DNA from: Corticium candelabrum | Lineage: Eukaryota; Porifera; Homoscleromorpha; Homosclerophorida; Plakinidae | DNA: 64,000 nucleotides | NCBI RefSeq assembly: GCF_963422355.1 | Contig: NC_085099.1 | Coordinates: forward strand, 878,613 to 942,612 | Reading direction: 5' to 3' | Shown here: positions 9,917 to 22,870 of the stretch, piece after piece | Layout of the letters: the number at the start of each line of letters is the position of its first letter | Numbering within the stretch: position 1 is the stretch's first letter | Made by a program: the position numbers and the translations under genes | The notes under the pieces: generated by a model | The model's database searches: none | What the model was told of the DNA's origin: nothing | The model's input: only the letters and a program-made list of their open reading frames with translations

Positions 9917-12900
9917 ATGAAGGTTGGAGCAGTTTTTGCTTTTTTGACCATTTACTTGGTCTCAGTGAGTGCCTTTCCATCTGTAAGTCATCTTGTTTAA
10001 ACTGTCAGACTATGTTTTTACTACATTTGTTTGGTCTCTTAACTAAGGTACTCAACTTGCACCTACCAGAAGGACCAGACACTCGTAATGATGAGCGTAG
10101 GGTCAGATTGATGGGTTCTTATGTAACTTTCTTTTTTCTGGTTAGATCCGTGCGATGCCCATTGTCCTCGAGTTAAAGTCTGTGAGTTGGAAGCCGATGG
10201 AAATGTTACATTGCTGGGATTGAAAAGTGTGAAACTTTCGTTCTTAAATTTAGTTGAAAGTGTGGTTTGTATTTTTTTTAATAGAATCTATTGAAAGGCA
10301 AAACCCGGTACGATATTGCAGAAAGATGGCCATCAGAGGACGCCTAGATGACTGTATCTGCAGGCAAAACTGCAATTGTTATGGAAAGAAAGGTACCGTT
10401 CAACATGAAGTATGTGGATCGGATGGAATGATGTATCCTACACACTGTCATTTACATCAGACTGCTTGCATGGAGAGAAGGCACATCAGTATCGCATCCA
10501 TCGGCACATGCAAATGTATGTAAAATAGTATTTCTTCAAGTGTCTGTGAATCGCAGTAGTGGGCTGTTTTGTGTTGTAGCTGGTTGTAATGATCCTCCAC
10601 CAGAGATTACATCGGAAATGCCTGATCTTATTGAAGCGAAGTTTATCCCAACTGTTCCTCTTCTTCTTACACCACTTTGTGTCAATTTTTCAGAACTTGT
10701 GATTTCTGATAAGCTAATCAAGAACACCAAAACAGCTATTAAATTCTACAAATCACGATCTGATCATTTAGCTTTTCTAAACTCGTTACAGATGCTAATT
10801 GCTTTTGAACATGGTATCAGTGATGTTTTGGATCCAGAATTGTTGCAACAGTTGTATCACATTAAATCTGATTTGGATGATATTTCACAACTCCCGTTTA
10901 TGTCTGCTCTCAATCGGTCGGCCCTTCTCATTGATGCTGTGCTAACAATGAACAAAAGTTATGTCTTCTCTCCTGTTCCTGAAAATTGCTCAGCTCTTCT
11001 GCATCCTGTTATTCATGGAGAGGCTATCCACATTCCATGTACATCTGATGGAAAAGTTAACTGGTATCACAATGGCTATCCTATCTCATCTGTACGACAT
11101 CAAGTATTACGAGATGGGTCTCTCCTTATGAAGAACCTTCTTCCAATTGACAAAGGTGTTTACACATGTGTTTCTACTTCAACTTCAGACTGTGCTCAAA
11201 CATCACAATCTACATATGTCAATGTACCAGGTATAGTTTTTTTGTTAGCTTTGTGTTGATTTAGTCGTATTCACAGTGTTGTCTTTCTAGTATCCTACTC
11301 TTTACAAGATTTGGATGTTGTTACTTCACGTCCATCAAGTCATAACATTGCAAATTACTATGTTACTGGTTCTTACCCTGCAATCAACCTGAGTGATGTT
11401 TCTGCCATCAATCTAACTTTAGCAAATTTCACTTCGCCTTATCTTCGACTAGCTGGCATGTCAACTGCAAATTTGACTTTAGTTAATGTCACTATTGATC
11501 ATTTGATTATCTCAAATAGTGACAAGCACATAAATTTAACCATGCAGAACTGCACTCTGGGCAGACTGGATATGGTTAACATGAGTGTAGCTAATGCATC
11601 ATTCATTGGTGTGACATCTTTTGCAAGTAAACTTTTCAATGTATACTTTACCAATGCAACGTGGATAAATTCATCACTGTCTACTGTCAACCACAGTAAT
11701 GTCTTGTATGTTAACTCTACGTTTTACAACTACTCTATCGCAGAGGCTCAGATGATGAATGTCAGTCACATCAATGTGACATGTATGCTGTACAACTCAA
11801 CCAATATCACATCTATCAATGCCTCTAATATCAACGTGACATGTCTCAACTACACAGCTTACAACCTGACTCGTATTAATGGAACTGAGTACAACGTGTC
11901 ATATATTAACTCTAGTGTCTATCTTTACCAGACGGTGAATGCAACTCAGAACATGACCAGCTACACAAACTTTACGTTTGTGAATGCCACTTGGATCAAT
12001 GTGACTAGTCTAAATCACACATCAATCAATGTAACTATAATGAACATCACGTCACAGAATTTGTATGTACTAAACTACACAGGAATCAATGTGACACAAG
12101 TAAACCTGACTCGGATAAATGTGTCATATGTGAACTCTACGTTTTACAACTACTCTATCGCAGAGGCTCGGATGATGAATGTCAGTCACATCAATGTGAC
12201 ATGTATGCTGTACAACTCAACCAATATCACATCTATCAATGCCTCTAATATCAATGTGACATGTCTCAACTACACAGCTTACAACCTGACTCGTATTAAT
12301 GGAACTGAGTACAACGTGTCATATATTAACTCTAGTGCCTATCTTTACCAGACGGTGAATGCAACTCAGAACATGACCAGCTACACAAACTTTACGTTTG
12401 TGAATGCCACTTGGATCAATGTGACCAGTCTAAATCACACATCAATCAATGTTACATCAATGAACATGACATCACAAAATTTGTATGTGCTAAACTGCAC
12501 AGCAGTCAATGTGACATTAGTCAACTTGACATGTATGAATGTGTCATATGTTAACTCTACGTTTTACAACTACTCTATCGCAGAGGCTCAGATGATGAAT
12601 GTCAGTCACATCAATGTGACATGTATGCTGTACAACTCAACCAATATCACATCTATCAATGCCTCTAATATCAACGTGACATGTCTCAACTACACAGCTT
12701 ACAACCTGACTCGTATTAATGGAACTGAGTACAACGTGTCATATATTAACTCTAGTGTCTATCTTTACCAGACGGTGAATGCAACTCAGAACATGACCAG
12801 CTACACAAACTTTACATTTGTGAATGCCACTTGGATCAATGTGACTAGTCTAAATCACACATCAATCAATGTAACTATAATGAACATCACGTCACAGAAT

Positions 12901-15690
12901 TTGTATGTACTAAACTACACAGGAATCAATGTGACACAAGTAAACCTGACTCGGATAAATGTGTCATATGTGAACTCTACGTTTTACAACTACTCTATCG
13001 CAGAGACTCGGATGATGAATGTCAGTCACATCAATGTGACATGTATGCTGTACAACTCAACCAATATCACATCTATCAATGCCTCTAATATCAATGTGAC
13101 ATGTCTCAACTACACAGCTTACAACCTGACTCGTATTAATGGAACTGAGTACAACGTGTCATATATTAACTCTAGTGCCTATCTTTACCAGACGGTGAAT
13201 GCAACTCAGAACATGACCAGCTACACAAACTGTATGTTTGTGAATGCCACTTGGATCAATGTGACCAGTCTAAATCACACATCAATCAATGTTACATCAA
13301 TGAACATGACATCACAAAATTTGTATGTGCTAAACTGCACAGCAGTCAATGTGACATTAGTCAACTTGACATGTATGAATGTGTCATATGTTAACTCTAC
13401 GTTTTACAACTACTCTATCGCAGAGGCTCAGATGATGAATGTCAGTCACATCAATGTGACATGTATGCTGTACAACTCAACCAATATCACATCTATCAAT
13501 GCCTCTAATATCAACGTGACATGTCTCAACTACACAGCTTACAACCTGACTCGTATTAATGGAACTGAGTACAACGTGTCATATATTAACTCTAGTGTCT
13601 ATCTTTACCAGACGGTGAATGCAACTCAGAACATGACCAGCTACACAAACTTTACATTTGTGAATGCCACTTGGATCAATGTGACCAGTCTAAATCACAC
13701 ATCAATCAATGTAACTATAATGAACATGACATCACAAAATTTGTATGTGCTAAACTGCACAGCAGTCAATGTGACATTAGTCAACCTGACACGTATGAAT
13801 GTGTCATATGTGAACTCTACATTTTACAACTACTCGGTTTCTGCAGCAGAGATGAATGATGTGAAGTACATCAATGTTTCATGCTTGCTTTATAGTTCCA
13901 TTAGAGTCAACACATCAAATGAAATGAACATAAATGTGACATGTGTGAACTATACTGTTCTTGATTCAGCCATATATCATGCTAACTATACAAATGTGAC
14001 AACTATAAATGCAACATGGATCAATTTGTATTCATTCAACAATACTGTGATCAACATGACTGAGTGGAATGTCACATTGGCTAACATGTTTTCTTTTGGT
14101 TTGTTGTCAAGGAACGTAAGCCATGTCAATGTTACTTGGATGAATGTGACTTGGGTGAATTCCTCTTTTCACAACTGTTCTGTTACAAAATCTTTCCATA
14201 TCAATGTCACTCACATGAATGTTTCTTCATTCTTGTGGAATTTAACGGATGTTATTATGGTGAATGTCACAAATATCAATGTCACAGCTGTCAACCTTAC
14301 AGCAACAAACATGACAAGGGTCAACATCACTGAACGAAATGTATCATATATCAACTCATCTTTCACTGAACTTGTTGAGCTAGAGGCAACACAAACCAAC
14401 ATGAGCTACATTGGCTGTGTTCTCACCAATGTAACCTTCATCAATTTTACAGTCACCAACTACTCTAGGATCAACGTTTCTATTTCAAATATGACTTCAA
14501 TAAATGAAAGTGTTGTCAACTACACTGTCATCAATATGACTGTAGATTTGGTGGTGAGATACAATGTTAGTCTGATTAATGCAACATATCAAAATGTTTC
14601 CTATGTTAATGCTGTACATGTGAATGTTAGCTATATCAACATCTCTATAGATTCTTACAATGCCACCAACATAACTGGATTTAATGTGACTTATACCAAC
14701 TGTTCTTGTGTGAAGTTTATGGTACTCGACTCGACTTGTAGCAACTGTTCAAGTTTCAATATGTCTGTTGTCAATTCTACATTTGCTAACATCTCTGTCA
14801 TCAACACCACTGAGTATCGCATGAATTTTACCAACATGTCTTTTTTCAATCTGACTTATCTAAATGTTACTTCAACAAACCGCACTGAAAAGAACGTCAC
14901 TGTGGCTAACATGACATTGGTGAACTGTTTGATGATCAACCATACTATGATGAATAGTACTGTCAAGTATTCGACAATGTATAACACTTCTTTCATCAAT
15001 GGTACTCAAAGCTATGCAACGTATATCAACTTGACAGCTGCTCTGGTGACATTCAATAGAACAGATGTGGAGCATGGATTTATAATCAATGCAAGTTTGA
15101 ATCGTGTCCAGATTCTCAATGGATCAAGTCTTAATATGTCCATGATTAACATTACCTCTCGTCACTTTTACTTTGGTAATCATTCTGGAGAGCAATTTAC
15201 GATGATTAATGCTACACTCTTAAATACTACTTTCTGGAATTCAACTACCCAAAATATGACAGCAAAGAATGTTACATTCATGCTATTGACAATCAACCAG
15301 TCTGATTTTGATAATTTGTTTGTGGATGAAAATACCCTTGTCAAAGAGCTTTTGCTGAAAGACAGCAATGTTTATGATGTTTTGTTGAAATTCTGCGGCC
15401 CTGGATGTGAGCGCAACAGCAGTGAAGTGTGCATCAAGAAATTTAGCAGCACTACTCCAAAGCTTCACTATTGGGATGATTGCAGTCGACCACTAATGGA
15501 ACAGAAATTGCGTGAGCACTATCCAAAGCTTATGAAACTGAGTCAACTGGAACCTCCCATGGTTTATGATGTGCAGCTCATGCTTCCTGAACCCACTTTT
15601 CCACCTGTCCTTTTCTCTATAACTGCTGAAGCTGAACAAGTCAAGTCTGCTATTCTCTCTGATGAAGAAGCTCTACCTAGTGACTGCTAA
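9917..15690 (+). CDS. Sequon-solenoid gene 2: FOLN-Kazal-helical-Ig-(NxS/T)n secreted protein
   Basis: Six exons read in phase: 9917-9982, 10048-10096, 10146-10226, 10285-10515, 10580-11230 and 11291-15690, giving 1,825 aa. Exon 1 is a signal peptide (MKVGAVFAFLTIYLVSVSA). Exon 3 is a FOLN-like Cys module (PCDAHC...KVCELE), exon 4 a Kazal domain (EVCGSDGMMYPTHCHL...AC...GTC). Exon 5 has about 120 helical-looking residues then an Ig domain (C...VNWYHN...DKGVYTC). Exon 6, 4.4 kb, is the Asn-sequon solenoid (about residues 360-1720) with a short non-repeat tail ending CXXCERNSSEVC and a Pro-rich stretch. All introns after exon 2 are phase 1, as expected of shuffled extracellular domains. The exon 3 donor (GTGTGA) is the least certain junction. 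The fold of the solenoid and any ligand are inferred or unknown. Confidence 0.88.
11701..13800 (+). repeat. Five 420-bp units arranged as 840-bp dimers
   Basis: Units start at about 11701, 12121, 12541, 12961 and 13381. Units 1, 3 and 5 share features (GCAGAGGCTCAG, TCTAGTGTCTAT) that units 2 and 4 replace (GCTCGG or ACTCGG, TCTAGTGCCTAT), so the amplification step was an 840-bp dimer. Same 140-aa periodicity as in gene 1, but the sequence is diverged, so each gene expanded on its own or was homogenised on its own. Confidence 0.9.
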
Positions 15691-16771
15691 GCTGAATACA
15701 ACTGTATGCGACTGCTACTGCTGTTTTGATTATATGTTGATGCATCCATGTATACGGTGTTTCACTAAGTTAGTATACTAACTGGAGTGCCCCTTACCTA
15801 GCAACAACTGTTTGTTTGCTGAATCATTGTCAGTCTTTCTAAACATTGTGTTCTTTGCATACTGATTTGAGTGTCATCGACTTGTTCTTTTGCTTTAGTC
15901 TGAATAGCAGAGGCAGATGCATGTCTAGCAAAGTCATTTCATAGGTTCAACCTTTTGCTGTACATGTACATACAAGCCGGTTAGGTAGGATGCGCAAAGG
16001 TCTGCATCACCAGGTTTAGTTGTGGCCACTACAAACTTGGATTAATTAACGCGCCAGAGCCCCACGTACGTACTAAAACGTCGAGAAACATGTCGAGCTC
16101 GATTCGAGGCAACATTAACAAAGGAATAGGCGTTATGCAGTAAGTGCTTGTGCTGTCAATTGTTAATTAAAAAATTAGTCAGTTAATTAATGTGCCAATG
16201 CAGAAACGCTAACCTCTGTCTACATTTGCTCAGCAGATGACTCAGAGAGTTGCAAATTCGCATGCAATTGTTAATTGTCTAAAGTTTCAATTACTAAGTA
16301 TGGACTACATTAGCAGCAACAGATCAGCTGCTGTGCATGTGCACACTCTGTGATCATGCATGTCACTCCCACATTCTATTGTTTCCAGATTTCAATGCAA
16401 CGTGCTTCCTAAGGGACACAAACCAGTAGTTCCTTCTATTTTGTAGACGTGCTGCTGCATGGCTATGCAACATAGAAATTTCGAGCAATTCTGTAGTTAT
16501 CATGCAACTGCTTGCTTTGAAGTATTGTTTATTATATTAGTCATCATGGGAATTGCATGTGCATCACACGTCATCATGAGATAAACCATCTAAATGAACA
16601 TATGTAACACATGCAAGGAGAAAGGTCAGCATATGACCTTAAGGGTTTAATCCGTGGTTGGAGTAAGAGACATCATTAGTCATCACCAGGGCAACATAGG
16701 TAGGTCGATTCTTGTATGTGACATTAATAAGTATTTAATTTCTTGTTTTGTTGTTTTAGTGTCTTTGCAAA
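15691..16771. other. Intergenic, nothing recognised
   Basis: Spacer between solenoid genes 2 and 3. No coding, RNA or repeat signal apparent; presumably 3' UTR of gene 2 and promoter of gene 3. Confidence 0.5.
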
Positions 16772-19700
16772 ATGGCTCAGATGTATGTGTTTGGTGTGAC
16801 GCTTTTGCTTCTATGCACAGCAGAAAGTTTTTCGGTATGCTGCTTCGACTCACCTCGCCTTTCTAAATGATTTCAATTGCTTGTTGTTTTGGTATCTATA
16901 GCCCTTGAATTTTATGAAAAAGAGGTTGGAACGTCTAGATTCCAGTAACTTAACACATCGATGTTCTTTGGTGTGGATTGGATGTAACTGTCTCATGTTG
17001 TAGATCCATGTGACGGTCGTTGCACTGAATTTGGTAAAGTCTGTGAGCTGAACAAACGAGGAAGGCCAAAGTGTCTCTCTCTGGAAGGTAAACCAGTAGG
17101 GTGCATCGGTGTTCCCAAATAACTCCCACCATGCATGTGCAACCTCACGTGTAGAAACTGCATGAACAAAGGGTCTACTGTTTAAGTATCAATCAAGGTT
17201 TCTCTTTCATGAATAGAATCGTATCAAACATGCCACAAAAGGTCATGCAATGCCGTACGTTTGTGTGGAGGAATAAATAAGAAACTTCTTGGCCAGCCTC
17301 AGTGTATCTGTCGTGCTGACTGTGATGCACACCCCAGTTTCCAAGTGTGTGGTACTGATGGTATCACGTACAAATCTCATTGCCACCTCCACATGACAGC
17401 CTGCAGACAGCATACTCACATTGCTATATCTGCCATTGGTCCCTGCCCACGTAAGCTATCTCCACTCATCGAATTATGCAAGATGTGTATCTGATAATTT
17501 CAATTGTGTATTCAGATGATGTATTCTATGCTCTACCTCCTAATGTCTCAATTGTTTTGAATGGCAGTGAAATTGCTCCATTGATCAAAGTAGTCAATGA
17601 GATTACACCAAACATGAGAGAGCTCGTTAGGTTTGTTCAAGCTCTTTTGCCACGATTTTCTAACGACACTGATTCAGTCGACATGTTCAATGCACTTCGA
17701 ATTCTCACTGATACCGGATATATCAAGTTTAGAAAGCTTGTTGCAAAGAAACAGGCTTCGACCCTAAGACAAATTTGGAGACATCTGGAACCAGTTAAGT
17801 TTGATAATTCCATTGCTAGAGATGCTGCTGTGCTGGATGCAGTTGATACATTTCGCTGGCTACCACGCCCTTCATTCAATCGCATGTGGCCTGGAAATCC
17901 CACACTCTCAATGGCATTTCCTCACAGCTTTGAGTTGCCATGTAAGGTGGAAGGCGCTGAGCAGGCTCAGTGGTTCCACAATGGTAGGCGAATAGGCAGT
18001 TTTCCACACCATCGCCGTATTATCAAAGACGATGGCTCACTTTGGATTGGCAATGCTCGACCAAGCGATGCAGGTCTTTACCGATGTGACGTATTGATGA
18101 CTACTGGTCTCGTCTCAGCTAGTGCTGTTGTATCAGTCACAGCTACAAAAGGTACAATATGTAGGTCTGTAGAAAACATTATTGTAACTATTGTTTACAT
18201 TAGGTGCTTCATCAATGAATATTGAATATTCAAACGTTGCTTTCAAGCAGCTAAACATCAGTCATGTGAACACCAACATCAGTCTGGTTAATGTGACTGT
18301 TCGTAACACGTCACTGGTGAATGTCACCAGTCAAAATGTCTCACTGTTCAACAGTTCCATCCAGTGGCTCTGGATAAACGAGTCAACGATTGCTGCTCTC
18401 AGTCTTAGGAATGTCTCCATTGGTAACCAGTCATGGTGGCTAAATCTGTCATGCCCCAATGTCACCATGTATGCTGTTAACGCATCAGCAGTGAAGATGT
18501 CCAACGTCTCTCTCAATAACAGCAGATTTTACTTTGTAAATTTTTCTTCTGGCTGGCTGGAGAATGTTACATTTTGGAACACTTGGGCTCTTAACTGGAC
18601 TGTATTAAACTGGACTGAAGTGAATGTTAGTTACTGGCATTCCTACTTTGCAAACTTTTCTGCATGGAATATCTCCTCATGGAATGTCACAAGGCAGAAT
18701 TTTACCATGATCAGTGGGTCATGGTGGAACATTACCAGCTGGAACGAGACTGTTGTGGACTCTAGATGGGTAAACGTCAGTTGGTGGAACATGTCAACTT
18801 TCTACTGGAATGAGATGAACACAAGCTACTGGAATGTGACACAAGCAAACTACGTAGCATGGAATGTATCAGCTACTAACAGCTCAAGATGGAACTATTT
18901 GGCAATAAATGGATCATCATGGAATTTGACCATGTATAACTGTAGTTGGATCAATAGCACGTGGTGGAACATCTTTGCTGTCAACTGGACTCTTGGCAAC
19001 TGGAGCGAAGCAAATGTTTGGTATAAGAATTCTTCATTCAAAGACTTCTCTGCACGGAACGTTTTGAGCTGGAATGTTTTCAAGCACAATTTTACAATGA
19101 TCAATGGTTCTTTGTCAAATTTGAACAGTTGGAATGAAACGATATTGAACTCTTCATGGTTGAATGTCAGGTGGTGGAATATGTCTGCATTTAACTGGAA
19201 TGTTACAGACGTTGTTGAACTAAACACAAGCTATTGGTTTACAACTCACAACAATTACACTGCACACAATGTGTCACTTGTCAACGTTGTAAGAAACAAC
19301 TTTATGTTTGTTAATAGCTCAGTGTGGAACATGACCAGTGTCAACGAGACTCAGATTAATGGCACCATCAGCAACTCTTCTTACTGTTTTCTCCAGGCAA
19401 CTAACTTGAAGGCAAAAAATTTTACTTTTATATACAACAAGATTGGTCATTGGGATTTGAAAGCAAGCAGATGGGATCTGTATAAACCACTAAAAATTCA
19501 ACATTTTAAAATTAGGTGGAATGACATGTTAGTCAAACCATTCTATTATAATCATCAACTAATCCAAAACGCACTTGTTTGTACCACTCAACTACAGTCA
19601 GCACCAGGTAAAATTCATTTTCTTCTGTACGTGTAACAGTAACTTCTTGATGCATTTCTATTATAGAGCCACAAAGGATCGGTTATGATGATGTTGACGA

Positions 19701-19836
19701 AGATGATCTTGAGAGTGGGGATCTGAGTGGGTCTGCCATTCTAAGCAAGGATACCATTCTTCAGGAGACTGATTTGGAAGATGTGAATGATGATGATGAT
19801 GAGGACAATGATAATACCAGAGTGTTTATCTGGTAA
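16772..19836 (+). CDS. Sequon-solenoid gene 3: FOLN-Kazal-helical-Ig-Trp-rich solenoid-acidic tail
   Basis: Seven exons in phase: 16772-16834, 16902-16944, 17004-17087, 17217-17450, 17516-18151, 18204-19607 and 19667-19836, giving 877 aa. Signal peptide MAQMYVFGVTLLLLCTAESFS; FOLN (PCDGRC...KVCELN); Kazal (QVCGTDGITYKSHCHL...AC...GPC); helical region; Ig (LPC...QWFHN...DAGLYRC). The solenoid exon keeps period 5 but is dominated by Trp at the position that is Val/Ile in genes 1 and 2, for example WNVTQ, WNLTM, WNMST, and has no recent identical units. The last exon is acidic (DDDDEDNDN) with LESGDLSG, which resembles Ser-Gly glycosaminoglycan attachment contexts. Exon sizes of the head match gene 2 and gene 4 closely (helical-Ig exon 636 versus 651 nt). 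Secreted; partner unknown. Confidence 0.88.
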
Positions 19837-20779
19837 TGAACTAGTGGTGGAAGATGCCTTTATAAACAGTTTGTCATGAGTTCAGATAACTCTGAGCTTT
19901 TGACAAAGGAATCGTTGGAAATGCCATTGTTGCTTTCATAGTGTATCTCTATAGTGTTTATCTGTGTCTGTTGCAGTCCTGTTTTTAGTGCTAGTTGTGA
20001 ATAAACAACTACAAGAAGAGCATCAAGTATTGTGTCTATTACAAATGCCTCAACGACTTACACCAATAATATCCCTCTAAGGTAGTGTATACTGAAAGTT
20101 GTCCTAGCCTTTCTCACACTTGTTGGTAGCAAACCTTCCCCCACGTGCACAGCAACAGCAATGTACCTCCAGCTCTCACCTACACAAATCAGTCGCCTGT
20201 TCAGCACGTTAGCACGCGTACTACAGACAAAGGCTTCTAAAACGCTTGACCACTTCCTTCCTAAGTCAGACTGAAAGCAGGACTCAATTTTTTGCTGAAT
20301 ATATCCGAAACAAAGAGTCAGGCCAGAGCAGACAGTTAAAGGCCTATATACTTACTACTTCTGTATGTATGTTTTCCACACTCGCTCTCTGGCAGGCCAA
20401 TGGCAGTTAGTTAACTTGCGGTATCACTAAACGCCAATTATGTCACGTGAGAGAGCAGCGCATCTGATCTTCGTCGCCTCCTGGCAATGTCTTACAATTC
20501 ACGCCCTTACATTCTACTATGTGTCAAATCATACCGCACTGTGGTAAATGCTAAATCCACAAAGGAGTGACAACCAACTGCTAAAAGTTACCGCACTTAT
20601 CCGGTGTTTACTTGACCACAAAATCTTAATTAAAACAAAGCCCCGTTTGTTTTCGTTATGACGTCTACTGCAACCCACATCCGTTCTACAGACTAATAAA
20701 CGGTCTTCCTGACTATCCATTCAGTTAAGAGTTGAGACAGCTAGCTGCAAACTACACAACTACTGATTAGCAATTTGTA
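19837..20779. other. Intergenic, nothing recognised
   Basis: Spacer between genes 3 and 4. Includes the likely 3' UTR of gene 3 and promoter of gene 4. The minus-strand frame 20529-20720 has no recognisable content. Confidence 0.5.
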
Positions 20780-22870
20780 ATGCAATTCTGCTTTTTTGGA
20801 ATTTTGTGTGGCATCATTCAAGCTGCCAGCCTTATAGCAGTAGCAGAAGTGAGTCTAAACCTAGCATCTCAATATTACCATTTCTGAGCATCCTTGTATT
20901 CAAATTGCATGCGCCTTCCTTTTTGCTTTAGCTACAACTTGAGTTGAAAACAAAGACACTTCCAAGAGATCACTTTACAAATACAAGAACGCTCTCAACA
21001 AAGCGTAAGTCACTTATGTTAAATTTTAGACAGATACGAAGAAATAATTTTCTGAATATGTTAGACCCTTGCAACAGCCAGTGTACGAAAAAGGGAGAGA
21101 TATGTGAGTTGAATCCTGACACCAAAAAACCTGAATGCCGAACAGTCAATGGTACTGTACAACTATGTTTATATCTGTTCTTAATGGTTGATGTATTGAT
21201 GCAATCACATTTCACAGAGTTGTTGGAACAATGTGGGAGTGACTTTTGTGCACCAATTTCATTGTGTCTAAGAGGAAGATGTGTCTGTCCAACCATAAAG
21301 GACTGCAACAGCAGGCATAATGAAGCTGTGTGTGGATCGGATAAAGTGACATATCCAAACTATTGTCACCTTCAAAGGACTGTGTGCTCACAGACAACCC
21401 ATGTCTATTTGTCAAGAAATGGCTCATGCAACTGCAGTGGAGGTGAGTAGTGTTCTGTTGTATAAATGCAATAGCTGTAACTGCACCTTTGTGTGTTTGT
21501 TCAGTCCACATTGAGGGTGACATTTCAGAAGTAACCCTTGATGCAGCAGCAATCCAGCATCAGGCTGAGCAGTATGACAATACGACAGTCAACCTAAAAA
21601 CATTGCGTAGACACGTCCTAGCTCATGCCAGACACTTCGCCAACTCTCCAAAGTCTGTTCTGTTTTTTGCTGCAATTCACACCTTAGAAAATCTTGGCTA
21701 TATTGAATTCAAGAACGTTGTTCCTAAACTGAAACCATCTGTCACACAAGCACGAGAGCAGCTGGCTGGCTATTTGTCTCAACCTACTAGAGCACCTTCT
21801 GGAACAAGAGCTTACATACAATACATAGCAAATACTCTCAATCAAGTGTCCAAAATTGATAAGAATGTTCTACTCCTAGATGCACTAGAAGAAAAGCTAG
21901 GACTTGCTACAGCATCAGGTGCATTTAATAAGGATTTAAAGTTGATGTGTCACACCACTGACACTAAAACTGTGAAGTGGTACCACAACACAGATAAGAT
22001 AACTACTGATGTTCAAACAAGAGTGAGCATAGAAGATAACAGCTTGACTATTCACAATGTCCGCCCTATGGATGCTGGAGTCTACAGTTGTCAAGCACTC
22101 ACTCCTTGTGGAACTATGTCTGACAGTATCACAGTGTCCACCAATCTTGCTCAAGGTAAACTGGATCATATATATGAGTCTACATCACTTCCATAGCATC
22201 AAGACAATAGGAGATATCTAATCATTCTCATTTGAATATTTGCATTTCTATATGATAAAATGCACTTTGTAGAAACAAGACTTTCAAAAATTCAATTTAC
22301 ACCTACAATTTTGGTTACATCTAATGGATCCTAATGTGTCATATCTAGATTATCAAACATTGCTTGTTTAGTTAATGGACCATACAAACTTCATAATAAG
22401 CTACAAGGCAGTAACAACAAAGTCTAATCCTAAACACCATTCTAATTTAAACAAAATGAATCAACAGTTAGTAATTTGTACAAGGCACTGTGTAATGTAC
22501 GTTTGTTGACATAGACAACGATAAATCAAGGCTAAGAAGATCTGATCATGATGATGGTGATGATGATGGTTCGTTATTAATGCATGAACCAACACAATAT
22601 CGTATAAGATTTGTTTGTATAATTCAAGGCAATTTAAACTCTGGATCTACATCAAGCTCAGGCTCTGGATGCCTAGATATCGGATCAAGCTCTGGATCTG
22701 CATCAGGCTCTGGATGTGCATCAGGCTCTGGATGTGCATCAGGCTCTGAATCTGCATCAGGCTCTGAATCTGCATCAGGCTCTGGATCTGCATCAGACTG
22801 TATATTCGAAATTGGAATTGGTAAACTTGCATTGTTAATGGTGACATTTCTAGCTAACAAGTTAATGTGA
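20780..22870 (+). CDS. Array gene 4: FOLN-Kazal-helical-Ig protein with Ser-Gly tail and hydrophobic C-terminus
   Basis: Six exons in phase: 20780-20848, 20932-21004, 21065-21151, 21218-21442, 21505-22155 and 22515-22870, giving 486 aa. Signal peptide MQFCFFGILCGIIQAASLI; FOLN (PCNSQC...EICELN); Kazal (AVCGSDKVTYPNYCHL...C...GSC); helical region of about 120 aa; Ig (LMC...VKWYHN...DAGVYSC). The Ig exon ends phase 1 like its paralogues, but the next exon is not a solenoid: it is a short acidic DDGDDDG patch, then an 18-bp repeat encoding SGSASG/SGCASG units, then a hydrophobic end LALLMVTFLANKLM. Ser-Gly runs beside acidic residues are typical proteoglycan attachment sites, and the terminus could be a GPI signal. 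The last exon is chosen by phase, acceptor and paralogue logic; transcript support is lacking. Confidence 0.75.
22662..22800 (+). repeat. 18-bp Ser-Gly coding minisatellite
   Basis: Variants of GGATCTGCATCAGGCTCT repeat about seven times, encoding SGSASG-type hexapeptides in the tail of array gene 4. Confidence 0.85.
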
